Source: Cellulomonas aerilata
Lineage (GTDB): Bacteria; Actinomycetota; Actinomycetes; Actinomycetales; Cellulomonadaceae
Length of the DNA stretch: 64,000 bases
Direction of reading: 5' to 3'
Assembly (NCBI RefSeq): GCF_007991755.1
Contig: NZ_BJYY01000014.1
Coordinates: forward strand, 146,181-210,180
Shown here one piece after another: positions 61,138 to 64,000 of the stretch. The notes under the pieces are model-generated. The model ran no database searches and was not told where the DNA came from. It saw only the letters and a program-made list of their open reading frames with translations. A program made the translations under genes and the position numbers. Each line of letters opens with the position of its first letter. Positions within the stretch are counted from its first letter, which is position 1.

Positions 61138-62810
61138 CGCCGCCTGGACCCCTGGTCCGTGCCGGACGGGACCTGCGTCCGGCTGCGCAGGTCGTGCTGC
61201 GTCGCCGCGGCGTCGTCCGTCGTGAGGTGCGTGTCACCGAGCACCGGCGGCACGGCGGGCGACATGCCCGGGACGTCACCGGGGACCGCCTGCACCGGCG
61301 CCGTCCGGGTGTCGCTCTCGGCGCTGACGAGGCCGCCGGGCGCCCGCGCCGGCGCGACCCTGACGACGCCGCTGCGGCCGGGTGCCACCTCGGGGACGTC
61401 GGGACGACGTCGTCGGGGACCCTTGCGCCGCACGGCCCGCCCGCGACCGGCGGACTGCGCGGCCAGCTCCTCGGGCGCGTAGCCGTAGTAGCCCTCGGTC
61501 TCGCGCCGCGCCACGCGGTTGAGCACGACGCCCAGGCACACCGCGCCGACGGCGTTGAGGCTGCCGATGGCCTCGGCCAGCTGGGGGCGCCGGGTCTTGC
61601 GGGCGGCGGCGACCACCAGGGCGCCGTCGGCGAGGCGGGCCAGGATCGCGGAGTCGGCCACCGGCAGCAGCGGCGGGGAGTCCAGGATCACGAGGTCGTA
61701 GGACGCCACCATCTGGGCGAGCAGGTCCACCATCGCCGGCGAGCTCAGCAGCTGGGTCGGGTTCGGCGGGATGGCGCCGGAGGGCAGCACGTCGAGGTTG
61801 CCCTCGCCGTACGGCTGGACGACCTCGTGCAGGTCCGCGCCGCCGATGAGGACCGTGGTCAGGCCCACCGACCCCTCGAGGCCCAGGTACTCCGCGACGG
61901 ACGGGCGGCGCAGGTCGGCGTCGACGAGGAGCACCCGCGCCGGTCCCTCGGCGAGCGACAGCGCCAGGTTCGTGGAGGTCGTGGACTTGCCGTCACCGGG
62001 CAGCGGCGAGGTCACGACGACGGAGTGCAGGGGACCGGCGAAGTCCAGGAACCGGAGGTTGGTCCGCAGGCGCCGGTAGGCCTCCGCCGTCTGGCTGTGC
62101 GGCTCCACCTGCATGACCGGACCCGCGTCGCGCAGACGCGTGCGTGCCCCGATCGAGCCGAGCACCGCGGCGTCGGTCACCCGGGCGACGTCCTTGCTCT
62201 CGCGGACCTTGGTGTCCAGCAGCTCACGCGCGAGAGCGAAGACCACACCGATCACCAGGCCGGCGAGGAGTCCGGTCGCCACCAGGAACCGGGTGTTCGG
62301 CGCGATCGGGAAGCGCGGGACGTCGGCGGGCGCGACGGTGCGCATCGACACCGTCTCGCTGCGGGTGCCGGCCGACGCGGACAGCTCCTCGACGACGACC
62401 GCGAGCTGCTCCGCGACCGCGTCCGCGACCAGCGCGGCCTGGGCGGGGGAGCTGTCGGTCGCGGCGATCTCCACGATCACGGTGTTGATCGGCGCCTCCG
62501 CCGTGATGGTGCGCGCCATCGTCCGGGACGTGGTGTCCAGCCCCAGCTCGTCGATGACCGGGTCGAGGACCACCGGCATGGTGGCCAGCGCGACGTACGA
62601 CTGCACGAGGTTCTGCGTGTACGTGGAGCCCTGGACCAGCTCGCTGACGGTCTCGCCGCCCTGCAGCGAGACGAACACCTTGGTCGTCGCGCGGTACACG
62701 GGCGTGGTCGTGGCCGCGATCGCGTAGCCGACCGACGCCCCGACCAGCGCGAGGACGGCGATGACCACCCAGCGCTTGCGCAGCGCCCGGAGGTAGTCGC
62801 TCGGATCCAT
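61134..62810 (-). CDS. Wzz chain-length determinant fused to BY-kinase (CapAB-like)
   Basis: Polysaccharide co-polymerase of 558 residues that controls chain length and export. It has an N-terminal Wzz domain (~1-230) with two membrane helices (WVVIAVLALVGASVGYAI; FLVATGLLAGLVIGVVFAL), then a cytoplasmic tyrosine-kinase domain. The kinase carries Walker A SPLPGDGKSTTS, Walker A' VLLVDADLRRP and Walker B LVILDSPPLL. The usual C-terminal tyrosine cluster is reduced to EGYYGYAPEE, followed by a ~110-residue Pro/Arg/Thr tail. The ATG at 62810 with AAGGGA upstream gives the exact Wzz N-terminus. First gene of a three-gene minus-strand operon. Confidence 0.93.
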   Translation of the reverse strand: MDPSDYLRALRKRWVVIAVLALVGASVGYAIAATTTPVYRATTKVFVSLQGGETVSELVQGSTYTQNLVQSYVALATMPVVLDPVIDELGLDTTSRTMARTITAEAPINTVIVEIAATDSSPAQAALVADAVAEQLAVVVEELSASAGTRSETVSMRTVAPADVPRFPIAPNTRFLVATGLLAGLVIGVVFALARELLDTKVRESKDVARVTDAAVLGSIGARTRLRDAGPVMQVEPHSQTAEAYRRLRTNLRFLDFAGPLHSVVVTSPLPGDGKSTTSTNLALSLAEGPARVLLVDADLRRPSVAEYLGLEGSVGLTTVLIGGADLHEVVQPYGEGNLDVLPSGAIPPNPTQLLSSPAMVDLLAQMVASYDLVILDSPPLLPVADSAILARLADGALVVAAARKTRRPQLAEAIGSLNAVGAVCLGVVLNRVARRETEGYYGYAPEELAAQSAGRGRAVRRKGPRRRRPDVPEVAPGRSGVVRVAPARAPGGLVSAESDTRTAPVQAVPGDVPGMSPAVPPVLGDTHLTTDDAAATQHDLRSRTQVPSGTDQGSRRR

Positions 62811-63237
62811 GGGGCGTCCCTTCGTTCCAGGCCGAGTGGTGGTGGCCGTGGTGGCCGTCGTGCCGTGGTTCCTAGTGGACCGCACTCTTGGGCCCGCGAG
62901 TGCGGTGACGAGCCCGTTCGCAGCAGACGACGTGCTCACCGGCGACCAAGTTCACCCACCTGCTCACCCACATGCGCGCCGGGGGATGGCGTGGGGCCAC
63001 CGGCCGCGACACGGGCGGGAGGAGGCCCCGTCAGTCTACCGCCGCGACCCTGCGGCCCACCGGTGGCCCCCGCCGGCCACGACGGGGCACCGGCGCGGGC
63101 GAGGTTCACCCGCACGGCCGTGGCGGGCCGGCGAGGGGCACCGCCTACCATGGGAGCGCGGGCCGAGGGGCGGACCCGCACCCCCCGGTGCTGTGGGCAC
63201 GCACGAGGCACGCCCTGACAGCGCACGAGGAGGACCT
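62811..63237. promoter_or_regulatory. divergent promoter region (Wzz/BY-kinase operon / cytidylyltransferase)
   Basis: The region holds no supported gene. For the plus-strand gene, TTCACCCG (63105-63112) is followed after 33 bases by the -10 TACCAT (63146-63151), giving a leader of ~80 nt. For the minus strand, two GGGTGA-type half-sites (complement of 62951-62957 and 62963-62969) lie in direct repeat, with TAGGAA near 62872 a weak -10. Confidence 0.5.
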
Positions 63238-63684
63238 GTGACGAAGATCGTCGGCTACGCGCCGGGCGCGTACGACATGTTCCACGTCGGGCACCTCAAC
63301 ATCCTGCGCCAGGCGAAGCAGCACTGCGACCACCTGATCGCGGGCGTGGTCTCCGACGAGATGTGCCTGCTGACCAAGGGCAAGTCGCCGGTCGTCCCGC
63401 TCGCGGAGCGGATGGAGATCGTCAGCCACATCTCGTTCGTCGACGAGGTGGTGGCCGAGGTGGTCCCGGACAAGGTCGAGACCTGGCGGTCCGTGCAGTT
63501 CGACGTGATCTTCAAGGGCGACGACTGGCGGGGCACCCCCAAGGGCCTGAAGCTCGAGCGGGACTTCGCCGCCGTCGGCGTGGACGTCGTCTACTTCCCC
63601 TACACGATCCACACCTCCAGCACCCTGCTGCGCCAGGCGCTGGACGGTATGGTCGCCGGGCGCCCTGAGGCCGCTCGCGCCTGA
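63238..63684 (+). CDS. TagD-like cytidylyltransferase (glycerol-3-phosphate cytidylyltransferase family)
   Basis: Cytosolic nucleotidyltransferase of 148 residues: GAYDMFHVGHLNIL with the HxGH CTP-binding motif, LAERMEIVSHISFVDEVV, FKGDDWRGTPKG, and the C-terminal HTSSTLLRQ in place of the ISTT-x-R motif. It would make CDP-glycerol or another CDP-polyol. Together with the CDP-alcohol transferase at 44014 it suggests a phosphopolyol substituent on the polysaccharide or a teichoic-type polymer. The GTG has GAGGAGG five bases upstream. Right-hand end of the island. Confidence 0.88.
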   Translation: MTKIVGYAPGAYDMFHVGHLNILRQAKQHCDHLIAGVVSDEMCLLTKGKSPVVPLAERMEIVSHISFVDEVVAEVVPDKVETWRSVQFDVIFKGDDWRGTPKGLKLERDFAAVGVDVVYFPYTIHTSSTLLRQALDGMVAGRPEAARA

Positions 63685-63884
63685 CCTCCGGGGCCGGGCC
63701 CCGTGGGACCGGCGTCCACGGACCGCGTTCACTCCGGGCGGACCCCGCGCCCTCGGGCGGTGTCGGTCCGCCGTCCTACGATGGGTGAGCACCCCGGCTC
63801 CTGACGGATCCGGGGCGTCTGCGCTGTCCCGGTGGTGCGCCGGGCGGCACCTCACGCCCCTCGGAAGACAGTGGTCCCACGCGC
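63685..63884 (+). promoter_or_regulatory. intergenic region with mfd promoter
   Basis: A short GGGGCC-G-GGCCCC hairpin (63690-63702) may end the cytidylyltransferase transcript. TACGAT (63777-63782) is a good -10, leaving a ~95-nt leader before the ATG at 63885. Confidence 0.5.
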
Positions 63885-64000
63885 ATGAACCTCTCCGGTC
63901 TGCTCCCCGCCCTCCTCGCCGACCCGGCCGCCGCGCGGGCGGTCGAGCTCGTCCCCGCGCGCGGGGCGCTCGACGTCGTCGCCCCGGCCGGCGTGCGCCC
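63885..64000 (+). CDS. mfd: start of transcription-repair coupling factor Mfd (partial)
   Basis: The 38 visible codons read MNLSGLLPALLADPAAARAV and continue with LDVVAPAGVR. This fits the N-terminus of actinobacterial Mfd, the translocase that removes stalled RNA polymerase and recruits UvrA. The call leans on synteny: pth-mfd are neighbours in many actinobacteria, and pth is the last housekeeping gene on the other side of the island. The window ends inside the gene. Confidence 0.6.
   Translation, partial: MNLSGLLPALLADPAAARAVELVPARGALDVVAPAGVR

Noticed and set aside
63721..63736. TTCACTCCG before mfd as another island regulatory site
   Set aside because: It has an extra T inside the core and a different spacing to the -10 box, and mfd is a housekeeping gene.
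35159..63884. Recent horizontal transfer of the island judged by composition
   Set aside because: GC content and codon bias look the same as in flanking housekeeping genes and no mobility genes or direct repeats were seen at the edges. Only synteny supports insertion.

Overview
The window is chromosomal DNA from a very GC-rich actinobacterium, most likely a Cellulomonas-type member of the Micrococcales. This rests on the strong GC bias at third codon positions, many GTG starts, promoters with a TANNNT -10 box directly in front of leaderless start codons, and the conserved actinobacterial gene orders metG-tatD-rpfB-rsmA-ispE and glmU-prs-rplY-pth-(mfd). No plasmid, phage or CRISPR module is present. 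The only mobile-element trace is a decayed integrase beside a tRNA gene.

Positions 1-35158 are mainly housekeeping. In order they hold: the tail of a large protein and a small companion ORF; mscL, a SAF/CpaB-like protein and an FmdB zinc-ribbon protein; a penicillin-amidase-family hydrolase; 5-formyl-THF cyclo-ligase divergent from moeA, which is followed by a GNAT acetyltransferase and a membrane protein; tRNA-Ala(CGC) with an integrase remnant; a PQQ-type propeller protein; a GH20 hexosaminidase; a protein O-mannosyltransferase divergent from rsmI; a DUF222/HNH gene under a perfect LexA box; a nicotinamidase; the metG-tatD-rpf-rpfB-rsmA-ispE cluster with two Rpf-type genes; an ABC-F ATPase; MarR and TetR regulators; tRNA-Gln(TTG); and glmU-prs, rplY and pth.

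Positions 35310-63684 form a 28-kb exopolysaccharide island lying between pth and the start of mfd (63885), which are neighbours in many actinobacteria. It carries a complete Wzx/Wzy-type set: a polyprenyl-phosphate sugar-1-phosphate transferase, five recognisable glycosyltransferases plus a NodZ-like candidate, a flippase, a polymerase, and a Wzz/BY-kinase fusion. It also has a TagD-like cytidylyltransferase and a CDP-alcohol phosphotransferase, which suggests a polyol-phosphate substituent. Mixed in are four large secreted proteins: two parallel beta-helix proteins and two giant proteins with propeller, LamG and PKD domains. Three of the four share one roughly 200-residue module. I read these as secreted matrix or polymer-binding partners of the polysaccharide.

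Regulation is unusually legible here. A cyclic-di-GMP-I (GEMM) riboswitch precedes one beta-helix/PKD gene. A recurring GGGTGAA/TTCACCC element sits upstream of most island transcription units. A CRP-type site and a LacI-type palindrome lie upstream of the second beta-helix gene. Together they suggest an exopolysaccharide-plus-matrix-protein system tied to c-di-GMP, which is the most interesting content of the window.
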